From assembly GCA_900316125.1 (NCBI GenBank), contig ONBO01000018.1:1-36746 (forward strand): a stretch of DNA of 36,746 nt, read 5' to 3'. A program made the position numbers and the translations under genes. The stretch is from an uncultured Bacteroidales bacterium (GTDB lineage Bacteria > Bacteroidota > Bacteroidia > Bacteroidales > Paludibacteraceae). The notes under the pieces were generated by a model. It had not been told where the DNA came from. It made no database searches and was given only the letters and a program-made list of their open reading frames with translations. Positions within the stretch are counted from its first letter, which is position 1; each line of letters begins with the position of its first letter. Shown here piece after piece: positions 15,583-25,300 of this stretch.

Positions 15583-16808
15583 TGCGGCAGTCAATCTCCC
15601 TAAGGCAACTTAACCAGATGGTCAGTCAGGCTGTGGCCTGTTCATTTACAGAGGGCGTCTGGGTTGTGGCGGAGATAAACAGCATGCAGGACCGTGGCCA
15701 CTGTTATCTGGAACTTATAGAAAAAGACCCCGATACAGACACTGTAACGGCAAAAGCATCCGCCACAATATGGCGGAATGTCTTCATAAAACTGAGAATG
15801 GATTTCTTTAAGGCCACGGGCGTTCAGCTCGCCTCTGGTATGAAGGTGCTTGTCCTGGCCCGCCCTACATTTCATCCTCAGTACGGCTACTCCCTCAATA
15901 TCACCGATATAGACCCTACATACACTGTTGGAGAAGCGGCTCTGAAACGTGCGGCTGTCATTAAACAGCTGAAGGATGAGGGCGTGTATGACCTTAACAG
16001 GCAGCAGACACTCCCCATGCTGATAAAGCGTATAGCCGTAATATCATCACCGCTTGCCGCAGGGTATGGTGATTTTATGAACCAGCTTGGCGCCAACCAG
16101 TACGGGTACGTCTATAGTGTGACTCTATATGAGGCCATAATGCAGGGAGAGGGGGCTGAAACCTCCATAATTGAGGCGCTTGACCGTATTGCCGCAGAGA
16201 CTGAAAAATTTGATGCTGTGGTGATTGTGAGAGGTGGCGGCGCAGTGTCAGACCTAAGCTGCTATGACCGTTATGGCGTGGCGGCCTGTGTGGCCCAGTT
16301 CCCGTTACCGGTGCTTACTGGCATAGGTCATGACCGTGATGTCTCTGTGGTTGACGAGGTGGCTTGTGTGCATCTGAAGACCCCTACAGCGGTGGCTTCA
16401 TTCATAATAGAGAGTACTTTCAGCGTCCATCAGAGGCTCACCGATGTGCTGCTCCAGCTAAATGAATCAGTAAGACTCTACATACAGAACCACACCCAGA
16501 AGATAGACTCCCTCAGTAGTAGTATCGCCTCAAACTCCCATCTCTGCCTTGAACGCCATAAAAACAGAGTGGATGTCATAATGGCAGATGTAAGGGCAAG
16601 TGTGTCTGCATATCTCACACGGCATCATCACCGTATAGACATGGCCCAGCAGGTGATAGAGTTGACATCGCCGCAGAACATACTGAAAAAAGGATATTCC
16701 ATAACCATGAAAGACGGATTGGTGGCATCAGCCGCCACACTTAAAGCCGGCGATGTTATAGAAACCCGTTTCTCAGACGGTGTAATAAAATCCAGAGTCA
16801 ACAACTAA
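15582..16808 (+). CDS. xseA: Exodeoxyribonuclease VII large subunit
   Basis: With XseB forms exonuclease VII, which degrades single-stranded DNA to oligonucleotides. The 408-residue protein has the N-terminal OB-fold (about 1-105; VWVVAEINSM, HCYLELIEK) followed by the catalytic domain with VVIVRGGGAVSDLSCYD, VLTGIGHDRDVSVVDEVA and KTPTAVASF. The C-terminal part is helical and ends with the usual KKGYSIT element. It overlaps the MORN gene at its start and precedes xseB by 12 bases. Confidence 0.96.
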   Translation: MRQSISLRQLNQMVSQAVACSFTEGVWVVAEINSMQDRGHCYLELIEKDPDTDTVTAKASATIWRNVFIKLRMDFFKATGVQLASGMKVLVLARPTFHPQYGYSLNITDIDPTYTVGEAALKRAAVIKQLKDEGVYDLNRQQTLPMLIKRIAVISSPLAAGYGDFMNQLGANQYGYVYSVTLYEAIMQGEGAETSIIEALDRIAAETEKFDAVVIVRGGGAVSDLSCYDRYGVAACVAQFPLPVLTGIGHDRDVSVVDEVACVHLKTPTAVASFIIESTFSVHQRLTDVLLQLNESVRLYIQNHTQKIDSLSSSIASNSHLCLERHKNRVDVIMADVRASVSAYLTRHHHRIDMAQQVIELTSPQNILKKGYSITMKDGLVASAATLKAGDVIETRFSDGVIKSRVNN

Positions 16809-16820
16809 TTTTCAACTATA

Positions 16821-17000
16821 ATGACTTACGAACAAGCCTTAACCAACCTCGAAAAGATTCTCGCTGACATAAAGAGCGGGGAGATGCCGCTTTCTGAGCT
16901 TACAAAGAAGATATCAGAGGCGCAGGAGCTTGCCTCATTTTGCAAGCAGTGCCTGACCAAAACCACTGAAGATGTGGATAAACTCTTGGCTGATAAATAA
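16821..17000 (+). CDS. xseB: Exodeoxyribonuclease VII small subunit
   Basis: A 59-residue protein (MTYEQALTNLEKILADIKSG ...). The opening matches the XseB pattern YE.AL..LE.I...I..GE.PL..., and the rest forms the second helix of the small subunit. It is short but complete compared with the usual 60-80 residues. It lies 12 bases after xseA. Its last codons contain the -33 element of the promoter for the next gene. Confidence 0.92.
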   Translation: MTYEQALTNLEKILADIKSGEMPLSELTKKISEAQELASFCKQCLTKTTEDVDKLLADK

Positions 17001-17016
17001 ATTATTTCTACCTTTG
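16985..17016 (+). promoter_or_regulatory. Internal promoter at the end of xseB
   Basis: CTTG at 16985-16988, 20 nt, then TACCTTTG at 17009-17016, about 22 bases before the ATG at 17039. It matches the Bacteroidetes consensus and would let the AsmA-like gene and queA be expressed apart from xseAB. Confidence 0.7.
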
Positions 17017-17038
17017 TACGTTTAATTAGTTATTATAT

Positions 17039-18847
17039 ATGGATGATTCTACACCTAAAAAGAGGCACAAAAAGAGAAACTGGCTTATCCCGCTTTCTAT
17101 AGTGGCGGTGATAGCAGTAGTAATTTTCCTATTAGGGTCCTACGCAAGCAAGATGCTTTCATCTGTGGTTAAAGACCGTTTGCAGGCCCAGTCAGAGAGC
17201 ATGCACGGCACCTTTACGTATGGTGAACTTGATGTTAACTTGTGGAGGGCTGCGGTTAATGTGACAGACCTTAACTACAAACTTGACACTACAGGCATAA
17301 AACCTAACGGTATTGCCGGTTATGAGATAGGCATACGCAGGGCTGAGTTCGTGTTCCTCAGATACTGGACATATCTGCTGAAGAAGAATGTGGACATAAA
17401 CAGGGTGGCGCTTTACGATATAACCTCTGACATGAGTATCTATGACATGCCTCCTGCGCAAAAGCATGAGGATGAGGCTTCTAAAGACACTCTGACATCA
17501 GGTACTATTGCTGTTTCTCAGAAACTCCTTGAGTTTGTGGCAGCTATAAATGTTGAAAAGGTGGCCGTTAACAACGCCTCTTTCAAACTAAAGAGCACCA
17601 CCTCCAAACTTGATTTGAGTGTTGACAGTCTCTTCCTTGATGTAGAGAACCTGGGTTATGACTTCTCAGATAACAAACTGCATTATAATGATTCAGTATA
17701 TATCTGCTCATTGCGCAATCTCTATTTTGTGCAGCCTGACGGCAAATACACTCTTACCGTAAAATCATTTGACACAAAGAATGCCGGGGAGATAAAAATT
17801 TCAGGTGTTCACCATGTTTGCAATGTTCCCAAAGAGGAGCTTGCAGAGGTTAACGGTAAGATTCCTGCCGTATGGTCAGATGTAAGCATTAACAGTCTTA
17901 AAACTTCAAAAGTAAATATAGTTCGCTCTGTTGTAGAGGGTTATGTAAAACTGGATTCTGTAAATATAGCTGGCGGTTACGCCTCAATCTACAAGGATGA
18001 CACCTATCCTCCTGTAGTGGTTCAAAGACCGTTCCAGCCTCTGCTTGCCAAGATTACAATACCTCTTGATGTAAGAACTGTCAATGTGGCTTTGGATAAG
18101 TTCTCATACACCCAGAAGAGCAAGGGATTCCCTGCATCATCACTGGGTATGAACAATCTGAGCCTCTATATGCACAGAATAAGCAATATAGACAAGAGGG
18201 ATATGGTTGCGCTTATGTCAACATCGCTTGATGGTGGCGGCGGCTATATGACAATTAACCTCAGACTCCTAAAGGATGACGAGAGCACTTGGCGTTGCCG
18301 TGTATTCATTGAAAACTCTAAGATGAGCGCCTTTAATCCGTTTATTGAGAAACTCTCAGGAGCCAACGTAAGCGGTAATCTGAAACGCTTGGAAGGCTAC
18401 TTTACAGGTGACACCCTTAATGCAAAGGGTGAGTTTGTAATGGAGTATGACAGCCTCGATGCCAAGATACTCAAAGGCAAGTCACCTATACCGCAGCTTA
18501 ACAAATACGCCAATACAATTAACGGCATAATAAAACTTATGCTGCCTCGCTCTAACCCGTCTAAACCAGATCAGGCGCCTAAGGCGTTTAAGGTTGATGC
18601 TAAGAGAAATCTTTACAAACCATATTTTGTCTATATTATCAGTCCTATGTTCTGCGGAATTGAGGAGACTATGCTACAGGGGCTTTTCCTTGCTAAGGAG
18701 ATACATTCAAGTGAGCATATAAGCATAGGCGGCGGTAAATCAGCCAAGCAGGCGCATAAAGATGCTGTGAAGGCGGAACGTGAGGTGGCGAGAGCGGAGA
18801 AGAAAGCCGCTAAAGAGGCAAAGTCAAAATCAAAGAAAAGCAAATAG
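17039..18847 (+). CDS. AsmA/DUF748-like membrane-anchored protein
   Basis: A 602-residue protein with a basic N-terminus (KKRHKKR), one transmembrane segment (about 14-34) and then a long beta-rich periplasmic region with YGELDVNLWRAAVNVTDLNY, resembling the AsmA/DUF748 family implicated in lipid transport between membranes. The C-terminal 40 residues are an unusual Lys/Ala-rich charged tail (AKQAHKDAVKAEREVARAEK), predicted helical, which is not typical of the family core. Family assignment rests on architecture, not on a diagnostic motif. The next gene, queA, starts directly after the stop. Confidence 0.65.
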   Translation: MDDSTPKKRHKKRNWLIPLSIVAVIAVVIFLLGSYASKMLSSVVKDRLQAQSESMHGTFTYGELDVNLWRAAVNVTDLNYKLDTTGIKPNGIAGYEIGIRRAEFVFLRYWTYLLKKNVDINRVALYDITSDMSIYDMPPAQKHEDEASKDTLTSGTIAVSQKLLEFVAAINVEKVAVNNASFKLKSTTSKLDLSVDSLFLDVENLGYDFSDNKLHYNDSVYICSLRNLYFVQPDGKYTLTVKSFDTKNAGEIKISGVHHVCNVPKEELAEVNGKIPAVWSDVSINSLKTSKVNIVRSVVEGYVKLDSVNIAGGYASIYKDDTYPPVVVQRPFQPLLAKITIPLDVRTVNVALDKFSYTQKSKGFPASSLGMNNLSLYMHRISNIDKRDMVALMSTSLDGGGGYMTINLRLLKDDESTWRCRVFIENSKMSAFNPFIEKLSGANVSGNLKRLEGYFTGDTLNAKGEFVMEYDSLDAKILKGKSPIPQLNKYANTINGIIKLMLPRSNPSKPDQAPKAFKVDAKRNLYKPYFVYIISPMFCGIEETMLQGLFLAKEIHSSEHISIGGGKSAKQAHKDAVKAEREVARAEKKAAKEAKSKSKKSK

Positions 18848-20053
18848 TTGTCTGTCAAAGATATACATATAGCTGACTATAATTATTCCCTCCCCGATGA
18901 GAGAATAGCAAAATATCCTGTGGCTAAACGTGATGAGTCAAAACTTCTTGTCTATAGGGGAGGCGACATAGCCACAAAAGTATTTAAGCAGATACCGGAG
19001 GTGCTTGAAAGCGGTACGCTACTGGTATGTAATAATACCAAGGTGATTCAGGCCAGACTCAGGTTTGAAAAAGAGACGGGCGGCAGAGTGGAGATTTTTT
19101 GCCTTGACCCGCACGAACCGTCTGATTATCAATTGGCTTTTTCTGTTACAGGCAGGTGCGTGTGGCACTGCATGGTGGGAAATCTGAAAAAGTGGAAAGA
19201 GGGCGCACTTAAAAAAGATTGCATAGTGGCAGGTAAACCTGTGGAGCTTAAAGCCGTCAAACTTGGCGGAGTAGGGCTTAACCATACAATAGAGTTCAGT
19301 TGGAACGCCCCCGATGTCAGTTTTGCAGAGATACTTGATTCTCTTGGAGAACTTCCAATTCCTCCATATCTTAACAGGAGTACTGAGGAGCGTGACAAAG
19401 AGACGTATCAGACCGTATATTCCAAGATAAAGGGCTCTGTGGCGGCACCTACCGCAGGCCTGCACTTTACTGAGGAGGTTCTGGCAAATCTTAACGCCAA
19501 GGGCGTAAAGCGTGCAGAGGTAACGCTTCATGTGGGAGCAGGAACGTTCTATCCTGTAAAGTCAGAGGAGATAGGCGGACATGATATGCACACAGAGGTT
19601 ATTGAGGTTACACTTGATACTCTAAAGGCCATACGTGGCTCCATAGGAAACATTGTGGCGGTGGGAACCACCAGCGTAAGAACCCTTGAGAGCCTCTATT
19701 ATTTGGGATGCAGGCTGCTTGACGGCAATGAGGAGATGTTTGTAGGCCAATGGGAGCCTTACAGTGAGGGTAGGAGAGAGGCTGAGCCTTCTGAGGCCAT
19801 AGATGCAATAATAGCCTATCTGGAGCGTAACGGGCTTGACCGCCTGCACGCCTCCACACAGATTATAATAGTGCCAGGCTATAAGTTTCACTATGAAAAG
19901 GCGGTTGTAACCAATTTTCATCAGCCTAAGAGTACACTTTTGCTGCTTATATCAGCGTTTGTAAAGGGGGACTGGCGGAGAATATATGACTATGCGCTGG
20001 CAAACGGATACCGGTTCCTATCGTATGGGGACTCATCTATTTTATTTAATTGA
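18848..20053 (+). CDS. queA: tRNA ribosyltransferase-isomerase QueA
   Basis: Transfers and isomerises ribose from S-adenosylmethionine to preQ1 in tRNA, making epoxyqueuosine. The 401-residue protein shows YNYSLPDERIAKYP and RDESKLLVY at the start, NNTKVIQARL, then the signature SVAAPTAGLHFTEEVL, EVTLHVGAGTFYPVK, and NFHQPKSTLLLLISAF near the end. No in-frame ATG gives a full N-terminus, so the TTG at 18848 is used. It abuts the stop of the AsmA-like gene, indicating coupling. It supplies the substrate of QueH (5625-6179). Confidence 0.95.
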   Translation: MSVKDIHIADYNYSLPDERIAKYPVAKRDESKLLVYRGGDIATKVFKQIPEVLESGTLLVCNNTKVIQARLRFEKETGGRVEIFCLDPHEPSDYQLAFSVTGRCVWHCMVGNLKKWKEGALKKDCIVAGKPVELKAVKLGGVGLNHTIEFSWNAPDVSFAEILDSLGELPIPPYLNRSTEERDKETYQTVYSKIKGSVAAPTAGLHFTEEVLANLNAKGVKRAEVTLHVGAGTFYPVKSEEIGGHDMHTEVIEVTLDTLKAIRGSIGNIVAVGTTSVRTLESLYYLGCRLLDGNEEMFVGQWEPYSEGRREAEPSEAIDAIIAYLERNGLDRLHASTQIIIVPGYKFHYEKAVVTNFHQPKSTLLLLISAFVKGDWRRIYDYALANGYRFLSYGDSSILFN

Positions 20054-20066
20054 AAGTTGAAAGTTA
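20049..20066. repeat. TTGAAAG short tandem repeat, copy C
   Basis: AATTGAAAGTTGAAAGTTA carries two exact TTGAAAG units in tandem. The queA stop TGA (20051-20053) is inside the first unit and the TlpA-like gene starts immediately after. Confidence 0.5.
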
Positions 20067-21158
20067 ATGAAAAGGATATTCATTTCAATATTATTTGCTT
20101 TTGCGGCTGTATGCATGTATGCCACTACCATCTCTGGTGTGGTTACAGGCAAGAATATATACAGTTCTGTAAGCCTTAACACTCTTACAAACAACTTTAT
20201 AACCACGGCGGTAATATCGCCGGAAGGCAAGTTCTCAATAGATACGTATGTGGGTGAAACAGACTGTTATACGCTCACATTCACAGGTGACCGTGGCCTG
20301 CGCCGTCAGATATACATGGTGCTCTCTCCGGATGATAAGATAAATATGGAGTTGGCAAGTGACTATTCAGACCTGTTGATATTCAAAGTGACAGGCTCTG
20401 CAGAGATGTCATTTATCAAGGCGTGCCAGGATAAGAACACCGCCATAATGCTTAAACTCAAGAAACTTGAAGATGAGTATGCCAAGGCTGAGGCTGTTGA
20501 CCGTAAGGCTGTGCAGGACCGCTATTATACTACATATAAGCAGCATCAGGCTGAGATGGAGAAGTTCTACCTGAGCAATAAGACTCTGCTCTCTTCAATG
20601 CTTTTTGCATATATGGACTTTAATCAGGAGTTTGACGCTCACAAGCCAATGTTTAAGGCTATGTTTGCGGAACTTAATCCTAAATACTCCTATACCGCTC
20701 TTATGCAGGAGGTTGCAATTAAGGTGTCAAATCCTATAGAGGTGGGTAATATAGCCCCTGATTTTGAGGGTGTTACTCCAGATGGCAAGACCATAAAACT
20801 CTCTAATTTCAAGGGCAAGTACGTGCTTGTGGATTTCTGGGCGTCATGGTGTCGTCCGTGTAGGGCTGAGAATCCAAATGTGGTGGCTGCATACAATAAA
20901 TTTAAAGGAAAAGACTTTGATATAGTGAGTGTGTCACTTGACCGTGATGCTGCAAGCTGGAAAAACGCAATTGAGGCCGACGGTCTTGTCTGGAAAAACC
21001 ACGTCTGCACCTTTAAGCAGTGGAGTTGCCCTATAGCACGCCAATATAGAGTAAACGGCATTCCTTTTTCACTGCTTTTAGATCCCAATGGTAAGATTAT
21101 AGCCGTGTCATTACGCGGAGAGGCTCTTAATACAAAACTATCTGAAATTTTAAGATAA
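20067..21158 (+). CDS. TlpA-like thioredoxin-fold protein with N-terminal DUF4369-like domain
   Basis: A periplasmic thiol-disulfide protein of 363 residues. A signal peptide (1-19) is followed by a beta-rich N-terminal region (about 20-130, consistent with DUF4369), a charged helical linker (about 130-190), and an AhpC/TSA-thioredoxin domain (about 225-363) starting APDFEGVTPDGKTIKLSNFKGK. The redox motif WCRPC has C262 and C265. It follows queA by 13 bases across a TTGAAAG-type repeat. Partners are unknown; many Bacteroidetes carry several paralogues. Confidence 0.88.
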   Translation: MKRIFISILFAFAAVCMYATTISGVVTGKNIYSSVSLNTLTNNFITTAVISPEGKFSIDTYVGETDCYTLTFTGDRGLRRQIYMVLSPDDKINMELASDYSDLLIFKVTGSAEMSFIKACQDKNTAIMLKLKKLEDEYAKAEAVDRKAVQDRYYTTYKQHQAEMEKFYLSNKTLLSSMLFAYMDFNQEFDAHKPMFKAMFAELNPKYSYTALMQEVAIKVSNPIEVGNIAPDFEGVTPDGKTIKLSNFKGKYVLVDFWASWCRPCRAENPNVVAAYNKFKGKDFDIVSVSLDRDAASWKNAIEADGLVWKNHVCTFKQWSCPIARQYRVNGIPFSLLLDPNGKIIAVSLRGEALNTKLSEILR

Positions 21159-21172
21159 TACTGTTTTTTTCG

Positions 21173-21180
21173 TATCTTTG
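21173..21180 (+). promoter_or_regulatory. -7 element upstream of the efflux operon
   Basis: TATCTTTG followed by C, 33 bases before the adaptor ATG at 21213. The -33 position (about 21149-21152) reads TTTA, a weak match, so this promoter may need an activator or be weak. Confidence 0.6.
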
Positions 21181-21212
21181 CGGCGTTTTAATTGAAATAA
21201 CATAGCAAAGAT

Positions 21213-22388
21213 ATGACGAAGCACATTTTTCCTCTATTGCTGGTGTCTCTTGTAGTTCTTGCAGGATGCACATCTGAGAATCAGGAAGAAACAAATGTTG
21301 TTCCTGAAAAAAAATCCATAGTTTTAGCAAAAACAGACTGTCGTGTAAGTCTTGACTTCCCAGCGCAGCTGAAAGGTCGTCAGGACATAGATATTGTTCC
21401 ACAGATAAGCGCCATGCTTGAGCAGATTCTTGTCAAGGAGGGTCAACACGTGGTTAAAGGACAGAAGATGTTCATACTTGCTCAGACTGAGTATATTGCA
21501 GCACTTGCAAATGCCAATGCCGGTGTTGAGGTTGCAAAGGCACAGGTTCGTACAGAAGAACTTGAAGTTGAAGCTGAAAAGATTCTTCTTGACAAAAACA
21601 TAATTTCAGAGCACCAGTACAATGTTACATGCAATGAGCTGGCGCAGGCTAAGGCTCAGCTGGCAGAGGCGGAGGCTAATGTAGTAAGAGCCAAGAATAA
21701 TTTAAGTTACACTGTTATATGCGCGCCATGCAACGGCGTTGTGGGTGATATAAACTACCGTCAGGGAGCGCTTGTGGGACCCACTGTTTCAAAGCCGCTT
21801 ACCATTGTGTCTGACAATAGCGTGATATACGCTTATTCATCCATTAACGAGAAGGATTATCTCTATCACATGCAACATGCAGGCGGTAAGGAGAAGTTTA
21901 TTGAAAAACTGCCTGTTAAGTGTCAACTCATACTCTCAAACGGAGAGTTTTATGAGCAGGAGGGAAAAATAGAAACCGTATCTGGTGTGGTTGACCGTCA
22001 GACCGGTGCTGTTAATATGCGAACCGCTTTCCCAAATGCCAAGGGAATACTTGCAAGCGGTGGAAGCGCCACCCTTGAACTGTCTGTTATGGAAAACGGA
22101 ATTGTAATACCACGTAGTGCCACATACGAGATTCAGGACAAGACATACGCCTACAAAATAACCAAACAAAACAATTCATACGTTGCTCTCAGCACAGCCG
22201 TGGAGGTTTACCGTATAAATGATAAAGAGTACTTGGTTGAGAAGGGTCTGAGCGTTGGTGATACAATAGCTGTTGAGGGCGTGCGCAAAATGACCAACAA
22301 CATGGAGGTTAAGCCTGTCATATCTGCTCTTGTAGCATCAAATGATTCAGTTAAAGCGGTATCTGATAGTGTAAAAGTATTAGATTAA
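21213..22388 (+). CDS. RND efflux periplasmic adaptor, AcrA/MexA type lipoprotein
   Basis: A membrane fusion protein of 391 residues. It has a lipoprotein signal with lipobox VLAGC (Cys 19). The first lipoyl half (about 60-90) reads AMLEQILVKEGQHVVKGQ, the alpha-hairpin spans about 95-165, and the second lipoyl half reads ICAPCNGVVGDINYRQGALV. The beta-barrel and membrane-proximal domains follow, with GVVDRQTGAVNMRTAFPN. It starts a three-gene operon with an AcrB-type pump (5-base gap) and a TolC-type channel. Confidence 0.95.
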   Translation: MTKHIFPLLLVSLVVLAGCTSENQEETNVVPEKKSIVLAKTDCRVSLDFPAQLKGRQDIDIVPQISAMLEQILVKEGQHVVKGQKMFILAQTEYIAALANANAGVEVAKAQVRTEELEVEAEKILLDKNIISEHQYNVTCNELAQAKAQLAEAEANVVRAKNNLSYTVICAPCNGVVGDINYRQGALVGPTVSKPLTIVSDNSVIYAYSSINEKDYLYHMQHAGGKEKFIEKLPVKCQLILSNGEFYEQEGKIETVSGVVDRQTGAVNMRTAFPNAKGILASGGSATLELSVMENGIVIPRSATYEIQDKTYAYKITKQNNSYVALSTAVEVYRINDKEYLVEKGLSVGDTIAVEGVRKMTNNMEVKPVISALVASNDSVKAVSDSVKVLD

Positions 22389-22393
22389 GAAAT

Positions 22394-25300
22394 ATGAAAC
22401 TACAGACATTTATTGACCGTCCTGTACTGTCGTCGGTAATAAGCATACTTATAGTTTTAGGAGGTGTGATAGGACTTACCTCCCTGCCAGTGGAGCAATA
22501 TCCTGATATAGCACCACCTACCGTACAAGTAACCACTTCCTATACAGGAGCAAGTGCCAAAACTATCCAAAATGCTGTCATAGCTCCTATAGAGGACGCC
22601 ATAAACGGTGTGGAGGATATGACTTATATGACATCCACTGCTGACAATTCTGGAAATGTGACCATTACTGTTTATTTTAAGCAGGGTACAGACCCTGATA
22701 TGGCTACCGTAAACGTGCAGAACCGTGTGTCAAAAGTCACCGCTTCACTGCCGGCTGATGTTAGAAGTTACGGTGTCACCACAGAAAAACGTCAGAACTC
22801 CATATTGCAGATTTTTGCCATATCTTCACCTACAGATGAATATGACAATGATTTCCTCTGCAACTACATGAATATTAACATCAAGCCTAAAATCATGCGA
22901 ATACCTGGCATTGGTAACTTTACAACGTATGGTGCAGACTATTCAATGCGTATTTGGCTTGACCCAATTAAAATGCAGAGTTACGGGCTTGATCCGTCTG
23001 ATGTAACCAGTGCAATTGCCGCACAGAATATTGAGGCTGCCACTGGATCTTTTGGTGAGGGTTCGTCAGAGCAGCTTGAATACACAATGGTGTATAGAGG
23101 CCGATTAAAAAGCGTTGCGGAGTTTGAAAATGTGATTATCAGGGTTGATGATGATGGTAACGTACTGCATTTGCGTGATGTGGCCAAGGTGGAATTAGGA
23201 GCTTTGACATACACCTATAGAAGTAAGGTGAACGGGCATCCTGCCGCGCTTTGTATCTTGTTTCAGAGTGCCGGTTCAAACGCCACTCAAATCAATGAGA
23301 GTGTGGCGGAACTGCTTAACAGCATGAAAAACGAGCTGCCTTCAGGTACAAAGATAGATGTGTTGTATAACACAAACGACTTCCTTTACGCCTCTATGCA
23401 TGAGGTTATAAAAACCCTTTTTGAGGCTATTGTACTTGTTGTTCTCATAGTGTTGTTATTCCTGCATGACTTTAAGTCAACTTTAATACCTTTTGTGGGT
23501 ATTTTTGTTTCACTTATAGGTACTTTCGCCTTCATGATGCTTGTCGGCTTCTCACTGAACCTTATAACGCTCTTCGCCCTTGTACTTGTCATAGGTACGG
23601 TGGTGGATGACGCCATAGTGGTGGTGGAGGCGGTGCATGAAAAACTTGATGCGGGCTACACATCGTCTCGTCTGGCCACTATCGACGCCATGAGTGAAAT
23701 AACCACGGCTGTTATAACATCATCACTTGTGTTTATGGCGGTGTTTATTCCTGTGAGTATGATGGGTGGAACGTCAGGTGTGTTCTTCCGTCAGTTCGGT
23801 CTTACTATGGCTGTGGCTGTGGGTATTTCCGCCATCAATGCTCTTACGTTATCTCCGGCACTTTGCGCCATGCTTCTTAAACCAAAGAACAAAGATGGTG
23901 AGAAAGTAAGCACATACGAAAAGTACAGAAGCCGTTTCTCAAAGGCGTTCAATGCTGCTTTTGACAAAATGGCGCTGAAGTATCAAGGGGCAATCAAACC
24001 GTTTATCAATCATCCTTGGTGGGCGTTTATAATTATCATTGCTTTTGTGGCTCTTATGGCATGGTCTATGTCAACCACCAAATCAGGATTTGTGCCACAG
24101 GAAGATACCTGTCAGCTTATGGTTGACGTTCTGCTTCCGTCCGGAACATCGCTTGAGGCCACAAGTGAATACATGACGTCTGTACGTGAGGATATATCGG
24201 CAATAGCGGATATTGATGTGGTTGGTCAGATTGAGGGTTACTCTTTCTCTGGTGGTAACTCATCAAACGGCGGCTCCTTTATATTAAAACTCAAGCCTTG
24301 GGAGGAGCGTGAATTTATGTCGGTGGCCACAGTGGCACAGCAGATATTTGAGATAGGATTTAAATATCCTGATGCCACTATTATACCGTTCGCCCTTCCT
24401 ATGATACCTGGTTATGGTACAAACTCAAATACAGAGATAAACCTTCAGGATAAGCTGGGCGGTGATATCAATGAATTCTTTGCATACGCAGAAGACTTTA
24501 TTAAAGCCATGAACAATATCCCGGAAGTGCAGATGGCTTACACTGCGTTTGCAGTTGATAACGCTCAATGGCTTGTTGATGTTGACGAGGCAAGATGCCA
24601 GCGTTATGGACTTACTGCCAGTTCTGTGCTAAATACGCTTGGAAACTATTTTGGAGGTGCATACGTTAATGACATAAACCTGTACGGAAAAGTTTACAAG
24701 GTAATGGTTGAGGCTGCTCCTGAATACAGAACCTCACCAGCTTCACTGAATAACGCCTTTGTGAAAACTGCGAGCGGTGAGATGGCTCCTCTGAGCGGAT
24801 TTGTGAGTGTTAAGAAGATATATGGAGCCTCCACACTGTACCGCTTTAATATGCTTAACTCCATTACAGTTACGGCGGCACCTTCTGACGGGGCTTCTTC
24901 CGGCGATGTTATTAAAGCTGTGGAGAAGGCTGCCAAAGAGGCACTGACCAGAGACTACTCATACGAATTTGGCGGTATGGCTCGTGAAGAGAGTGAAGGC
25001 AGTTCCATGGCTGTTATATTTGGTATCTCAGCCTTGATTATATTCCTGATACTTGCAGCTCTTTATGAAAGTTACTTGCTTCCATTCTCCATTCTGCTCA
25101 CTGTGCCAGTAAGTATAGCAGGTGCGTTTATTGTCACCAAGTTCCTTGGTATGGATAACAACATATACTTGCAAGTGGGTGTGGTTATGCTTATAGGTCT
25201 TATATCAAAGACTGGTATTCTTATTACTGAGTATGCCCTACAGGTACGCAAGAAGGGTAAGAGTATTACAGAAGCAGCGTTAGAATCTGCAAGAATGCGT

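Noticed and set aside
19019..19531. 170-residue open frame antisense to queA
   Set aside because: It lies wholly inside queA, has no promoter or ribosome site, and its composition (many Cys, Tyr, Leu) is that of a complementary-strand frame.
20690..21088. 132-residue open frame on the minus strand inside the TlpA-like gene
   Set aside because: The sense frame carries WCRPC and a clear thioredoxin domain; the antisense frame is a shadow.
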